This document shows positions 37,440 through 46,773 of a stretch of 64,000 nt of DNA, one piece after another (the first letter of the stretch is position 1; each line of letters starts with the position of its first letter). The translations under genes and the position numbers were made by a program. The stretch comes from JADJLQ01 sp031417835 (GTDB taxonomy: Bacteria; Bacteroidota; Bacteroidia; Chitinophagales; Saprospiraceae): the NCBI GenBank assembly GCA_031417835.1, contig JANOWJ010000032.1, positions 13,263 through 77,262 on the forward strand, read 5' to 3'. The notes under the pieces are model-generated. The model was not told the DNA's origin. It worked only from the letters and a program-made list of their open reading frames with translations, and did no database searches.

Positions 37440-38136
37440 ATATAGTTGTCTCATCATAGAAGACGAACCCTTGGCTATGGAGCGGACCAGGGACTTTGTC
37501 ACCAAAATTCCATTTCTTACTCTATGTGCAACTTTTGACAATGCACTTCATGGACTGGTCTATCTAAAGCAACACGACATCGATGTGCTTTTTTTAGATA
37601 TCAATATGGATGAATTATCCGGCATAGAATTGCTCGAAAGTTCAAAAATAAAAAGTCAGGTTATCATTACGACAGCATATCAAGAATATGCCTTAAAGGG
37701 TTATGAGCTCAATGTCACAGATTATTTGCTCAAACCATTTACCTTCAATCGATTTTTGCAAGCGGTAAATAAAATTGAACACAAACTAAAAATTGTCGAA
37801 TCACTTCCAATCGCAAATGGCGTAGATTATATTTTTGTCAAAACTGAAAACAGGCTCGAAAAAATAGCCTTTAGTGATATTGTGTATATTGAAGGAATGC
37901 GTGATTATCGAAGAATTCATACCATCACAAAAAAAATCATGACGCTGCAAAATTTTAAAGAGCTTGAACAAATCATTCCATCCAGTGTCGTCTGCAGGGT
38001 TCACAAATCATATATGGTGTCCATCCATAAAATAAAATCTATCGAGCGAAGTAGAATAAGCATAGCCGATCAGATAATACCGGTATCAGAAACATATAAG
38101 GAATTGTTTTTTCAATACGTAAACAATAGAAAGTAG
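37432..38136 (+). CDS. LytTR-type response regulator
   Basis: 234 residues. Receiver domain with the acidic pair EDEP and phospho-acceptor Asp56 (VLFLDINMDELSGIELL), Thr/Lys of the switch (TTAYQEYALKGYE, LLKPFTF), then a LytTR DNA-binding domain from ~135 (DYIFVKTENRLEKIAFSDIVYIEG, MTLQNFKELEQIIP, CRVHKSYMVSIHKI). Partner of the overlapping LytS kinase. The TonB-dependent receptor 135 bp downstream is a plausible target. Confidence 0.95.
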   Translation: MDRYSCLIIEDEPLAMERTRDFVTKIPFLTLCATFDNALHGLVYLKQHDIDVLFLDINMDELSGIELLESSKIKSQVIITTAYQEYALKGYELNVTDYLLKPFTFNRFLQAVNKIEHKLKIVESLPIANGVDYIFVKTENRLEKIAFSDIVYIEGMRDYRRIHTITKKIMTLQNFKELEQIIPSSVVCRVHKSYMVSIHKIKSIERSRISIADQIIPVSETYKELFFQYVNNRK

Positions 38137-38270
38137 CCCTTTTGAGCGCTATTTTGCAGATGAAAATCTTTCTTTTGCAGACATCTTTTCCTGTATGGCA
38201 TAGCTTAATTTTAAAAACCTAACCATAGCTTGACCTTTGTTTGAATAATTTATTTAAACAAAATTAATTT

Positions 38271-40706
38271 ATGAGAAAGTTTATATCGAGCGTATTGACA
38301 ATAAGTTTGTTCACCGCATTGGTCCATGGTCAAACATTAAGACAAACTGTACGAGGCACCATCGTAGATGCCGACAGTAGATTGCCACTCGTAGGTGCAG
38401 GGATAGTAATCTTGGATAGTGATCCATGGCTTGGGACTACAACTGATGAGCGTGGCGAATTTAGATTTGAACGTATAGGCATAGGAAGGATCACTTTGCA
38501 TTTATCGTACATAGGATATGGCTCAAAAACCCTTCCAGACTTGGAGGTAAATTCGGGTAAGGAGCTAGTTTTGAATCTGACGATGCAAGAATCAATCACC
38601 AAACTAGGTGAAGTAGTCATCCGTGCAGTCAAAACCAAAGGTGATGCAGTGAATGATATGTCATTGATCAGCACCCGATCAATTTCGTTAGAAGAAACAA
38701 AACGATATGCAGGCAGCTATAACGACCCAGCACGCATTCTTACTAATTTCGCTGGAATAACGAATACACAAAATGGTGAAAACGACATCATTGTACGAGG
38801 TAATTCCCCAAAGTATGTGCAGTGGCGACTCGAAGGAACGGAAATAACCAATCCTACGCATTTTGCGGATCAAAATGCTAGTAAGGGTGGGATCAGTGCA
38901 TTAAACAACAGCTTATTGGCTACTTCTGATTTTTCAACTGGAGCTTTTTCGCCGGAGTATGGCGATGTCTTATCTGGGGTTTACGATATAAAACTCAGAG
39001 CAGGAAATAACGAAAAATTTGAGTCGTCTTTCGGTTTTGGATTATTAGGTACAGATTTTACAATTGAAGGTCCATTTAAAAAAGGGTACGGTGGCTCTTT
39101 TTTAGTAAATTTTAGGTACTCAACGATTTCTTTGATTAGCAAACTGGGCTTGATAAATGTGGAGGGTACTTTAGATTTTCAAGATGCTGCATTTAAAGTA
39201 GTGTTACCTACTAAAAGGTTAGGTGTGTTTTCGTTATTTGGATTAGGAGGATTAAGTGGGTTCTCGGTAGAAGATGCAAAACCTCAAATAGCTTCAACAC
39301 CCAATAATGGAACCAATCCAGCAGAAATCACTGAAGACTTTGACAAGGATACCTACTTAGCCAACTATGGATTGAATCACACCATCAATTTAAATAAAAA
39401 AAGTTATTTTAAAACGACACTTTCCTATTCAAGTACAGGTATCGACGAAGATATTTTTAAGGTCAGAACGTTAAAAACTTATCATCCCCAGACCGGTGCT
39501 TTGCTTGATTCAACCATTGACAAGAAATTGAATAATAGAAATAGATCAGCAAAAGAAACGTATCGAGGTGCTTTTACCTACAACTATAAGCTCAACGCAA
39601 AAAATAATGCTCAAATTGGGATCAAGTATGCTCTTTTCCAATTTAACTATAATCAAAGTTGGTTGCAGTCCAACGAAGCGGATCGATTCACCGCTGTTGA
39701 TTTTAAAGAAAATGCCGGCACCATTAGAAGTTTTATCAGTTGGAAACACAGGATTAACAATGGTCTGACCATGGTGGGTGGCTTTCACACGATGCATGCA
39801 CTGCTCAATCATAAAAACAGCATTGAGCCAAGATTGGCCTTCAATTGGAAATTGAATGGAACCAGCACACTCAACTTAGGCTACGGAAAACACAGCACTA
39901 TGGAGAGTATACATAATTATTTTGTCAAAGTAATACAATCGGATGGTAGCACCATTGAACCCAACAGAAATTTAGATTTGCTCAAGGCACATCATATAGT
40001 ACTGGGTTATGAAAAAAGAATAGGTGAAAACATTCGAGCCAAGACGGAAATCTATTATCAGCACTTGTACGATTTGCCGGTGGAGAACAATCATTCCAGT
40101 CATTATGCAACAATAAATGAAGGTACAGAATTGAAATACGTGACTCTAGTGAATAGAGGGTCAGGAAAGAACTATGGTCTGGAACTCACGGTAGAGCGTT
40201 TTTTTGATAAAAATTATTACTTTTTAGTGAATGGTTCACTTTATAATTCTAAATATAAATCTTTAGAAGGAGTAGAAAGAAATACGGTATTCAATGGCAA
40301 TTATTTAGTAAATATTTTGTTCGGAAAAGAATTTTCAAATATCGGTAAAAAGAAAAATCAAACACTGACCCTCAATGGAAAAACATTTTTGAGCGGGGGG
40401 CAAAAGTACATTCCACTTTTGCGAGGGGCTGATGGCAAAGTATCGGTAGAGCCTGTCAACAATAGATTCTGGGATTATAGCAAAGCCTATGACGATAAGA
40501 TTGAAGATCTATACCAAGTCACTCTATCGGCAAGTTACAAATGGAATAGACCTAAAACGACACATGAAATTTTTATAAATCTTGATAATATTACGAACAA
40601 TGAAAGTAAACTGACGGAGTATTATGATGAGACAAAGCCGGACAAAACAGGTTATACATCGCAGTTTGGCTTTTTTCCAAATCTTCTTTACCGGGTGTAT
40701 TTTTAA
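38271..40706 (+). CDS. TonB-dependent receptor with carboxypeptidase-regulatory N-domain
   Basis: 811 residues. Signal peptide ends LVHGQ; then a carboxypeptidase-regulatory domain (VRGTIVDADSRLPLVGAGIVI, TTDERGEFRFERIGIGRITL, YIGYGSKTL), a plug (SYNDPARILTNFAGITNTQNG, NDIIVRGNSPKYVQWRLEG), and a 22-strand-type barrel ending FPNLLYRVYF with the terminal Phe needed for BAM. The plug contains YNDPARILTNFAG, typical of a Bacteroidota subgroup whose ligands are unknown. It follows the LytS/LytTR pair, which may control it. Confidence 0.92.
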   Translation: MRKFISSVLTISLFTALVHGQTLRQTVRGTIVDADSRLPLVGAGIVILDSDPWLGTTTDERGEFRFERIGIGRITLHLSYIGYGSKTLPDLEVNSGKELVLNLTMQESITKLGEVVIRAVKTKGDAVNDMSLISTRSISLEETKRYAGSYNDPARILTNFAGITNTQNGENDIIVRGNSPKYVQWRLEGTEITNPTHFADQNASKGGISALNNSLLATSDFSTGAFSPEYGDVLSGVYDIKLRAGNNEKFESSFGFGLLGTDFTIEGPFKKGYGGSFLVNFRYSTISLISKLGLINVEGTLDFQDAAFKVVLPTKRLGVFSLFGLGGLSGFSVEDAKPQIASTPNNGTNPAEITEDFDKDTYLANYGLNHTINLNKKSYFKTTLSYSSTGIDEDIFKVRTLKTYHPQTGALLDSTIDKKLNNRNRSAKETYRGAFTYNYKLNAKNNAQIGIKYALFQFNYNQSWLQSNEADRFTAVDFKENAGTIRSFISWKHRINNGLTMVGGFHTMHALLNHKNSIEPRLAFNWKLNGTSTLNLGYGKHSTMESIHNYFVKVIQSDGSTIEPNRNLDLLKAHHIVLGYEKRIGENIRAKTEIYYQHLYDLPVENNHSSHYATINEGTELKYVTLVNRGSGKNYGLELTVERFFDKNYYFLVNGSLYNSKYKSLEGVERNTVFNGNYLVNILFGKEFSNIGKKKNQTLTLNGKTFLSGGQKYIPLLRGADGKVSVEPVNNRFWDYSKAYDDKIEDLYQVTLSASYKWNRPKTTHEIFINLDNITNNESKLTEYYDETKPDKTGYTSQFGFFPNLLYRVYF

Positions 40707-40950
40707 TGGACCATGGCAGATCAAACCTGTGCTCAGGATGTGACCGACTGGCATATGGCCAGACTTTTTCAACAGATATAATGGGCCATGAATACATTTT
40801 AAATATAATCATGAAACGCGTGTTCACCTGGTCCATTTTTTTATTTTTCACCTAAAGACCAAAAGCCAAATTATGAATTAAATAGACGAGGGCATTTAAA
40901 AATGGCTTTGTTACCACCCACTTATTTACGAAAAACAGGATTGCAACGCT

Positions 40951-40979
40951 CAGATCCGTATAATTTAACATACGATCTG
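40951..40979. promoter_or_regulatory. Candidate operator palindrome of the RND efflux operon
   Basis: CAGATCCGTAT and ATACGATCTG are inverted copies (10 paired positions, one bulged C) around the 8-base spacer AATTTAAC. Length and symmetry suit a TetR- or MarR-type dimer, about 70 bp before the adaptor ATG. No regulator gene of such a kind lies in the window. Confidence 0.4.
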
Positions 40980-41032
40980 TCTAATAAACTAAGGCTGAAC
41001 CTAAGTACCGGGAATATTAGTTCTTTAGGGCG

Positions 41033-41040
41033 TAAATTTG
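41033..41040 (+). promoter_or_regulatory. Possible -7 box (TAAATTTG) of the efflux operon
   Basis: Matches TAnnTTTG, only 9 bases before the adaptor ATG, which would leave a very short leader. No -33 element is clear. Confidence 0.25.
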
Positions 41041-41049
41041 TGACCATTC

Positions 41050-42165
41050 ATGAAAATAGCTCAACTTATCGTATCGATATTCCTTTGTGCTGCGGTATTG
41101 ACGCAGTGCAAAGAGAAAAGTCCGGCCTCTGTGTCGGACAAACCTATTACCACTAATGCGAATGCAGTCCCGGCCAGTGCAGGAGGTCTTTCAACTAATT
41201 CGGGTGGTCCTTCGGGAGGGATGGCCGCACCGGTATATAACGCAGTGATTGCTACTGGCTTCGTACTCAATCGGGAAATAACTTCTCCGGGCAGCATATT
41301 ATCTGAAGAAAATACGGATCTCCAACCAGAGATTTCGGGTCGAATCACCGGCATATATTTTAAAGAAGGATCCATCGTGAACAAGGGTGCGCTCCTGGTC
41401 AAACTCAACGATTCTGATCTCAAGGCCCAGCGATCTAAACTACAGGTACAGCTCAAAATAGCAGAAGCCAGCGAAAAACGACAAACTGATCTCCTGGCGG
41501 TATTTGGGACAAGTCAACAAGAGTATGATCTTGCCACCCTACAAGTGAGCAACATCAAAGCAGATCTTGATCTGAATGCGGTGAGCCTTTCCAAGACTGA
41601 GATTAGGGCACCTTTTGCAGGTAAAATAGGCTTGCGGAACATCAGCCTTGGAGCATATGCTACTCCACAAACGATCTTATCTAATATAGCTCAGGTCAGC
41701 ACTCTGAAAGTAGATTTTAATGTACTGGATAAATATGCTCAAGAACTTAAAATAGGTAAATTAATTAAATTCAAAACTGAATCCTCTACCAAAACCTATC
41801 AGGCTAAGATAACAGCTTTTGAAAATGCACTCACCAGTGATACCCGACAGCTCAGGATCAGAGCACAGGTCATTAAGCCTGACGCTTATTTGACTCCAGG
41901 CAGTTTTGTGTCCGTGTACTTTGGAGTAGGATCTGCTGCCCCAGCCATCATGGTGCCTTCACAATCGATCATCCCTCAAGCTCGAGATAAAAAGTTGATA
42001 GTCTATAGAGGTGGTACAGCTACCTTTACCACAGTCACTACAGGCTATAGAGACTCGTCCCGAGTCGAGATTATACAAGGGATCCAAGTAGGTGATACGA
42101 TACTTACGACTGGATTACTTTCCGTACGACCTGCTTCAAAGATCAAAGTCCAAATTTCGGAATAA
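41050..42165 (+). CDS. RND efflux periplasmic adaptor (membrane fusion lipoprotein)
   Basis: 371 residues. Signal with lipobox VLTQC, a Ser/Gly/Pro-rich linker, then the HlyD/AcrA layout: beta-barrel/lipoyl halves (GSILSEENTDLQPEISGRIT, FKEGSIVNKGALLVKLND, SKTEIRAPFAGKIGLRNISLGAY) around a short alpha-hairpin (KLQVQLKIAEASEKRQTDLL), and a membrane-proximal domain at the end. Links pump and outer-membrane channel. First gene of a three-gene operon; 18 bp before the pump gene. Confidence 0.95.
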   Translation: MKIAQLIVSIFLCAAVLTQCKEKSPASVSDKPITTNANAVPASAGGLSTNSGGPSGGMAAPVYNAVIATGFVLNREITSPGSILSEENTDLQPEISGRITGIYFKEGSIVNKGALLVKLNDSDLKAQRSKLQVQLKIAEASEKRQTDLLAVFGTSQQEYDLATLQVSNIKADLDLNAVSLSKTEIRAPFAGKIGLRNISLGAYATPQTILSNIAQVSTLKVDFNVLDKYAQELKIGKLIKFKTESSTKTYQAKITAFENALTSDTRQLRIRAQVIKPDAYLTPGSFVSVYFGVGSAAPAIMVPSQSIIPQARDKKLIVYRGGTATFTTVTTGYRDSSRVEIIQGIQVGDTILTTGLLSVRPASKIKVQISE

Positions 42166-42183
42166 ATCACCAACCAGAGCCAA

Positions 42184-45100
42184 ATGAATATTTCAGAGAT
42201 TAGCTTGCGAAGACCCGTATTTGCCATAGTACTCAATATTATTATTTTACTTTTTGGGTTGATCGGGTTTAAATTTTTAGGTGTACGAGAGTATCCGGCG
42301 ATTGATCCACCTTTCGTCAATGTGCGATGCAGTTATCCCGGTGCTAATGCAGACATTATAGAATCTCAAATCACGGAGCCACTAGAAAAAGCAATTAATA
42401 GTGTGCCGGGCATCCGCAATATTACTTCCAGTAGTTCTCAAGGCAATTGCAATATCAATGTAGAGTTTGAATTGGGTTATAATCTGGAGGAAGCGGCCAA
42501 TGATGTCAGAGATAAAGTGGCTCAGGCCGCCCGAAGCCTTCCTGCGGATTTAGATGGACTACCGGTAGTCAGTAAGCAAGATGCCAGTAGTGACCCGATC
42601 ATCAGCATGAGAGTACAGAGTGCTAGCCGCAATCAATTAGAGATTACAGAATTTGCAAATAATGTGTTGTTAGAAAGACTCCAGACTATACCAGGAGTCA
42701 GTAGTATCCAGATCTGGGGTGAAAAAAGGTATGCAATGCGGATTTGGCTGCAACCCGATAAAATGAATGCATTTAATGTGACGGCCAAAGATATCCAACT
42801 TGCACTTCAGAGAGAAAGTGTAGAGATACCCGCAGGCAAAGTATCTGGAGATGCGGTCGAACTAAGTATACGCACGTTCGGTAGGCTTAATACGGAAGAA
42901 GAATTTAATAATGTCATCATCAGAAGCACCGAAGCTGGTATCCTTCGGTTAGGCGATGTCGCTGAAGCCGTACTGGGCCCGGAAAATGAAGAAACCGTTT
43001 TTAGAGAAAGCGGAATACCCATGATCTCAATGGCCATCATAGCGCAACCGGGTAGCAATTACATCGCGATCTCCGATGAGTTCTATAAACGAATGGAACA
43101 AATAAAAAAAGATGTGCCTGCTGATGTTAGAGTCGGAGTCAATACAGACAGTACAAAGTTTATTAAAAAATCAATCAGCGAAGTAAAAGAGACACTTGCA
43201 CTATCCTTGGCTTTGGTCATCGCCATTATTTTGTTTTTCTTTAGAAGCATCGGCATAGCACTGAGACCACTATTAGACATTCCTGTTTCATTAGTAGGTG
43301 CCTTTTTTATCATGTATCTCTGTGGGTTTTCGATTAATGTACTGACGCTGCTGGCTATCGTCCTAGCCACTGGATTGGTTGTAGATGATGGCATCGTCGT
43401 CACAGAAAATATTTACAAGAAGATCGAGTCGGGCATGAATAAATATCAAGCCGCTCGGGAAGGCTCCAAAGAGATCTTTTTTGCAGTGGTGGCTACATCC
43501 ATTACGTTAGCCGTTGTTTTTCTACCCATTATCTTTTTACAGGGATTTGTGGGACGATTATTTAGAGAGTTTGGTATAGTCGTAGCAGGAGCTGTCATGA
43601 TATCTTGTTTAGTTTCCTTGACCCTAACCCCTGTATTAAATGTCAAATTGGCCACTGGAGCTCATCACTCTTGGTTTTATAAAGTGACAGAACCTTTTTT
43701 TAGAGGAATGGAAAATGGCTATCGATGGTCTCTGACCCAGTTTATTAAAGTAAGATGGCTGGCTTTTGTGATCATCCTGGGTTGTGCAGGTATCATCTAT
43801 TTTGTCGGCAAGGAGATACCCACTGAACTTGCACCTCTGGAAGATCGCAGTATTTTTAGGATACAAGTGACAGCACCAGAGGGTACCTCATACGATGCGA
43901 TGGATCGCAATATCGAGCAGATCTCACAATTTGTCATGGATAATGTACCGGAAAATACCGCGGTAATGAGTATGACCGCTCCTGGCTTTACAGGAAGCGG
44001 ATCGGTCAATTCTGGATTTGTGCGGGTAGCCCTATCTGAACCCAAAGAGCGTATCCGATCTCAACAACAAATCGTTCAGGAATTGAGTAAAAACTTTAAT
44101 AAGTTTACCGATGTAAGAATGTTTCCAAATCAGGATCAGACGATTCAGGTAGGTCGAAGGGGAGGGTCACAACCTGTGCAATTTGTGATTCAAAACAATG
44201 ACTTTGAAAAGATAAAATTAGCCTTACCCAAATTTTTAGCCGAAGTACAGCAAAGCAAAGTGCTGCAAAATGGTGATGCGGATTTGAAATTTAATAAACC
44301 GGAATTGCGGATTAATATCGACCGACTGAAAGCAAGCGAGCTTGGTGTAAGTATTGGAGATCTTTCTGAATCCCTTCAACTTGCTCTCAGCAATAGAAGA
44401 TTGGGATATTTTATTAAAGAAGGCAAACAATATCAAGTCATCGGTCAAGTCGTGCGAAGCGACCGAGATGATCCGAATGATTTAAAAAACTTTTATGTGC
44501 GAAATAATCGAGGCACTACGATATCTATTGATAATTTGGTAACGATGACGGAGGAGGTTACACCACCTACTTTGTATCATTTTAATCGTATGAAAGCAGC
44601 TACGATCAATGCAGGTCTGGCGCCAGGCATGGCTACCGGTGATGGCATAGAGGAGATGGAAGCTATAGCCAAAAGGGTATTGGACCCTTCCTTTACTACA
44701 GCACTCAGCGGTACGGCAAGAGACCTGGCAGAAAGTAAAGGCAATACCGGATTTGCATTCGTACTCGCATTGATATTAATCTTTCTGGTGTTAGCGGCTC
44801 AATTTGAGAGTTTTATCGACCCATTGATCATTATGATCACAGTACCGCTTGCAATAGCAGGGGCATTATTGAGTTTATATTTTATGGATCAGACGCTCAA
44901 TATCTTTTCTCAAATCGGTATGATCATGCTCATTGGTTTGGTGACCAAAAATGGCATTTTGATCGTTGACTTTGCCAACAAAAAACAATTGAATGGGGAA
45001 TCAAAAAAAGAATCTGCCATAGACGCTTCTGTGATGCGTCTAAGACCGATTTTGATGACGAGCCTAGCTATGGCTTTAGGTGCATTGCCATTGGCTCTAT

Positions 45101-45252
45101 CCTTAGGCAACGCCTCTACCTCAAGAATCCCGCTCGGTGTGGTGATCGTAGGGGGTATTATGTTTTCACTTATTCTTACTTTATACGTGATTCCGGCGAT
45201 GTACACCTTCTGGAGTACAAAAAAGAAAGCCATGCCGATTGAATTACAATAA
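42184..45252 (+). CDS. RND efflux pump permease (HAE-1 type)
   Basis: 1022 residues, full length. N-terminus ISEISLRRPVFAIVLNIIILLFG, porter domains, 12 membrane helices, the helix-4 proton relay Asp401-Asp402 in GLVVDDGIVVTENIYKKIE, and the helix-11 end region NASTSRIPLGVVIVGGI. The two adjacent Asp assign it to the hydrophobe/amphiphile (drug) class and not to the heavy-metal class. Exports lipophilic compounds using the proton gradient. Ends 16 bp before the TolC gene. Confidence 0.96.
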   Translation: MNISEISLRRPVFAIVLNIIILLFGLIGFKFLGVREYPAIDPPFVNVRCSYPGANADIIESQITEPLEKAINSVPGIRNITSSSSQGNCNINVEFELGYNLEEAANDVRDKVAQAARSLPADLDGLPVVSKQDASSDPIISMRVQSASRNQLEITEFANNVLLERLQTIPGVSSIQIWGEKRYAMRIWLQPDKMNAFNVTAKDIQLALQRESVEIPAGKVSGDAVELSIRTFGRLNTEEEFNNVIIRSTEAGILRLGDVAEAVLGPENEETVFRESGIPMISMAIIAQPGSNYIAISDEFYKRMEQIKKDVPADVRVGVNTDSTKFIKKSISEVKETLALSLALVIAIILFFFRSIGIALRPLLDIPVSLVGAFFIMYLCGFSINVLTLLAIVLATGLVVDDGIVVTENIYKKIESGMNKYQAAREGSKEIFFAVVATSITLAVVFLPIIFLQGFVGRLFREFGIVVAGAVMISCLVSLTLTPVLNVKLATGAHHSWFYKVTEPFFRGMENGYRWSLTQFIKVRWLAFVIILGCAGIIYFVGKEIPTELAPLEDRSIFRIQVTAPEGTSYDAMDRNIEQISQFVMDNVPENTAVMSMTAPGFTGSGSVNSGFVRVALSEPKERIRSQQQIVQELSKNFNKFTDVRMFPNQDQTIQVGRRGGSQPVQFVIQNNDFEKIKLALPKFLAEVQQSKVLQNGDADLKFNKPELRINIDRLKASELGVSIGDLSESLQLALSNRRLGYFIKEGKQYQVIGQVVRSDRDDPNDLKNFYVRNNRGTTISIDNLVTMTEEVTPPTLYHFNRMKAATINAGLAPGMATGDGIEEMEAIAKRVLDPSFTTALSGTARDLAESKGNTGFAFVLALILIFLVLAAQFESFIDPLIIMITVPLAIAGALLSLYFMDQTLNIFSQIGMIMLIGLVTKNGILIVDFANKKQLNGESKKESAIDASVMRLRPILMTSLAMALGALPLALSLGNASTSRIPLGVVIVGGIMFSLILTLYVIPAMYTFWSTKKKAMPIELQ

Positions 45253-45268
45253 TCTTTGTCCATTATTC

Positions 45269-46567
45269 ATGAAGAAAACGCTCTTTTTATTTATTCTGTT
45301 GGGTGCATCTATCATCCGTGCTCAGGATGTCCTCACGCTCGATGAAGCTATTGCTCTTGCCCTCAGACAAAATCCCAATATCCTGATCGCCATCAATGAA
45401 AAGGAAATAGCACAAGTGTCTAATAATTGGTATGCAGCAGGTCGTCTGCCTACAGTAGCCCTCAATGGATTTTTTAATAATTCACTTACCAACCTCAATC
45501 AAAAGCTCAATAATGGTACCGAGATCGAGCGAAATGGGGTGCGCAATACTACATTGAATGGTAATGGTCAGTTTAGTTATCGATTGTATAATGGCAAAAG
45601 GATTTATATCGTCAAAAAAAGGCTTGACCTTCAAGAGGCACAATCGGATATTGCCTTAAATCAGGAAATCAATCTGACGACCTTCGATGTCATTAATCGG
45701 TATATCAATATCAACCGACTGATCAAACAGCGCGACGCAATCGTAGAAACTATTTCTTTTTTTGAAGAGCGAAGTAAACTTTCACAATCGCGATTTGAGA
45801 TTGGTACAGCAGGCAAAAACGATTACCTCCAGTCGCAAGTGGATCTAAATGTCCAGCGATCCAATGAACTTAATCTGATCAATAACATCCAACTCGCTAA
45901 GACAGAACTGAATAGACTCTTGGCACGGGACCCTTTTTTAGTCTACGAAATAGAAGATGTCAATATTCCAACAGAATTGCCCTCTCGGGAATCCTTGATG
46001 GCCGCTATCGATACCCTCAATCCTGATTTAGCCTTTATACGCTACAACCAACAAATACTCGAGCAGGAGGCGTTAGAGACTAAGACCCAGCTCAAACCAT
46101 CCCTATTCGGCAATTTTTCAACTACTTTTAATCGAAATAATAATACGGCAGGGTTCAACTTATTTACGCAGACTTATGGACCACAAGCCGGCATTAGTGT
46201 ATCCATGCCTTTATTCAATGGGCCTGTAGTCAAACAACAGTTGCGGGTCAACGCAATTCAATATAAAAATCAAGGGCTGATCATGGACAATGTAAAACAA
46301 TCCCTGATGTCTCAGGCTGCATTAGCTTACCAAAATTTTGAAAATGCCAATAGACTTATTCAACTCGAAGAGAAAAATCTAGAGATCATCCGGGAGCATA
46401 ACTCTATAGCTATGGAACGATTTCGCAAGGCAACCATCACTACTGTCGAACTTCGTCAGGCACAGCTCAATCTGGTCGAAGCGCAAAATAGAATCATCAA
46501 TGCACGGTATACGCTCAAACAAAGTGAAATTCAAATCAAATTTGCCATGGGCAGTTTGGTGAATTAA
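45269..46567 (+). CDS. TolC family outer membrane channel
   Basis: 432 residues from the ATG at 45269 (MKKTLFLFILLGAS), which begins a normal signal peptide ending IIRAQ; ten further codons are open upstream but overlap the pump gene. Two repeats of the outer membrane efflux domain are visible (LTLDEAIALALRQNPNILIA ... GKNDYLQSQVDLNVQRS; then SLFGNFSTTFNRN ... RKATITTVELRQAQLNLVEAQ). Provides the exit duct of this RND system. Last gene of the operon. Confidence 0.95.
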   Translation: MKKTLFLFILLGASIIRAQDVLTLDEAIALALRQNPNILIAINEKEIAQVSNNWYAAGRLPTVALNGFFNNSLTNLNQKLNNGTEIERNGVRNTTLNGNGQFSYRLYNGKRIYIVKKRLDLQEAQSDIALNQEINLTTFDVINRYININRLIKQRDAIVETISFFEERSKLSQSRFEIGTAGKNDYLQSQVDLNVQRSNELNLINNIQLAKTELNRLLARDPFLVYEIEDVNIPTELPSRESLMAAIDTLNPDLAFIRYNQQILEQEALETKTQLKPSLFGNFSTTFNRNNNTAGFNLFTQTYGPQAGISVSMPLFNGPVVKQQLRVNAIQYKNQGLIMDNVKQSLMSQAALAYQNFENANRLIQLEEKNLEIIREHNSIAMERFRKATITTVELRQAQLNLVEAQNRIINARYTLKQSEIQIKFAMGSLVN

Positions 46568-46688
46568 GGAGCAACTGCCGAAAGTTTTCTTTTTAAGGCC
46601 ATTATATTGATAGTTCAATCCCGACCTTCTACTCCCTACGCCTAGACTTGATGCGAGCTATATGGACGGCGGTTGTAGACTTATGTAT

Positions 46689-46742
46689 ATTCAAAATAGT
46701 TTCTATGTAAATTCAAAATAGTTTCTATGTAAATTCAAAATA
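46689..46742. repeat. 22-bp direct repeat before the ATPase gene
   Basis: Two identical 22-bp units (46689-46710 and 46711-46732, starting ATTCAAAATAG, ending TATGTAA) and the first 10 bases of a third (46733-46742). They end just upstream of a promoter-like TATATTTG at 46748. Two helical turns per unit make a cooperative repressor site possible; simple slippage is the alternative. Confidence 0.8.
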
Positions 46743-46747
46743 ATTAG

Positions 46748-46755
46748 TATATTTG
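46748..46755 (+). promoter_or_regulatory. Possible -7 box (TATATTTG) of the ATPase gene
   Basis: Matches TAnnTTTG, 18 bases before the ATG at 46774 and directly behind the 22-bp repeats. The -33 region would fall within the repeats; no exact TTTG is present there. Confidence 0.4.
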
Positions 46756-46773
46756 TCTTATTATCAACTTATT

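Larger units (their letters stand above)
40707..41049. other. 343-bp spacer upstream of the efflux operon
   Basis: No real gene: an 84-codon frame at 40902-41156 overlaps the adaptor gene and has unlikely composition. The spacer holds a marked inverted repeat (40951-40979), a TAnnTTTG box (41033-41040), and ATGGACCA (40706-40713) with its inverse TGGTCCAT (40829-40836) followed by a T-run, a possible long-range terminator of the receptor gene. Confidence 0.5.

Noticed and set aside
40902..41156. 84-codon frame starting MALLPPTYLRKTG before the efflux adaptor
   Set aside because: It overlaps the real adaptor gene out of frame by over 100 bp, has no family features and crosses the candidate operator and promoter box.
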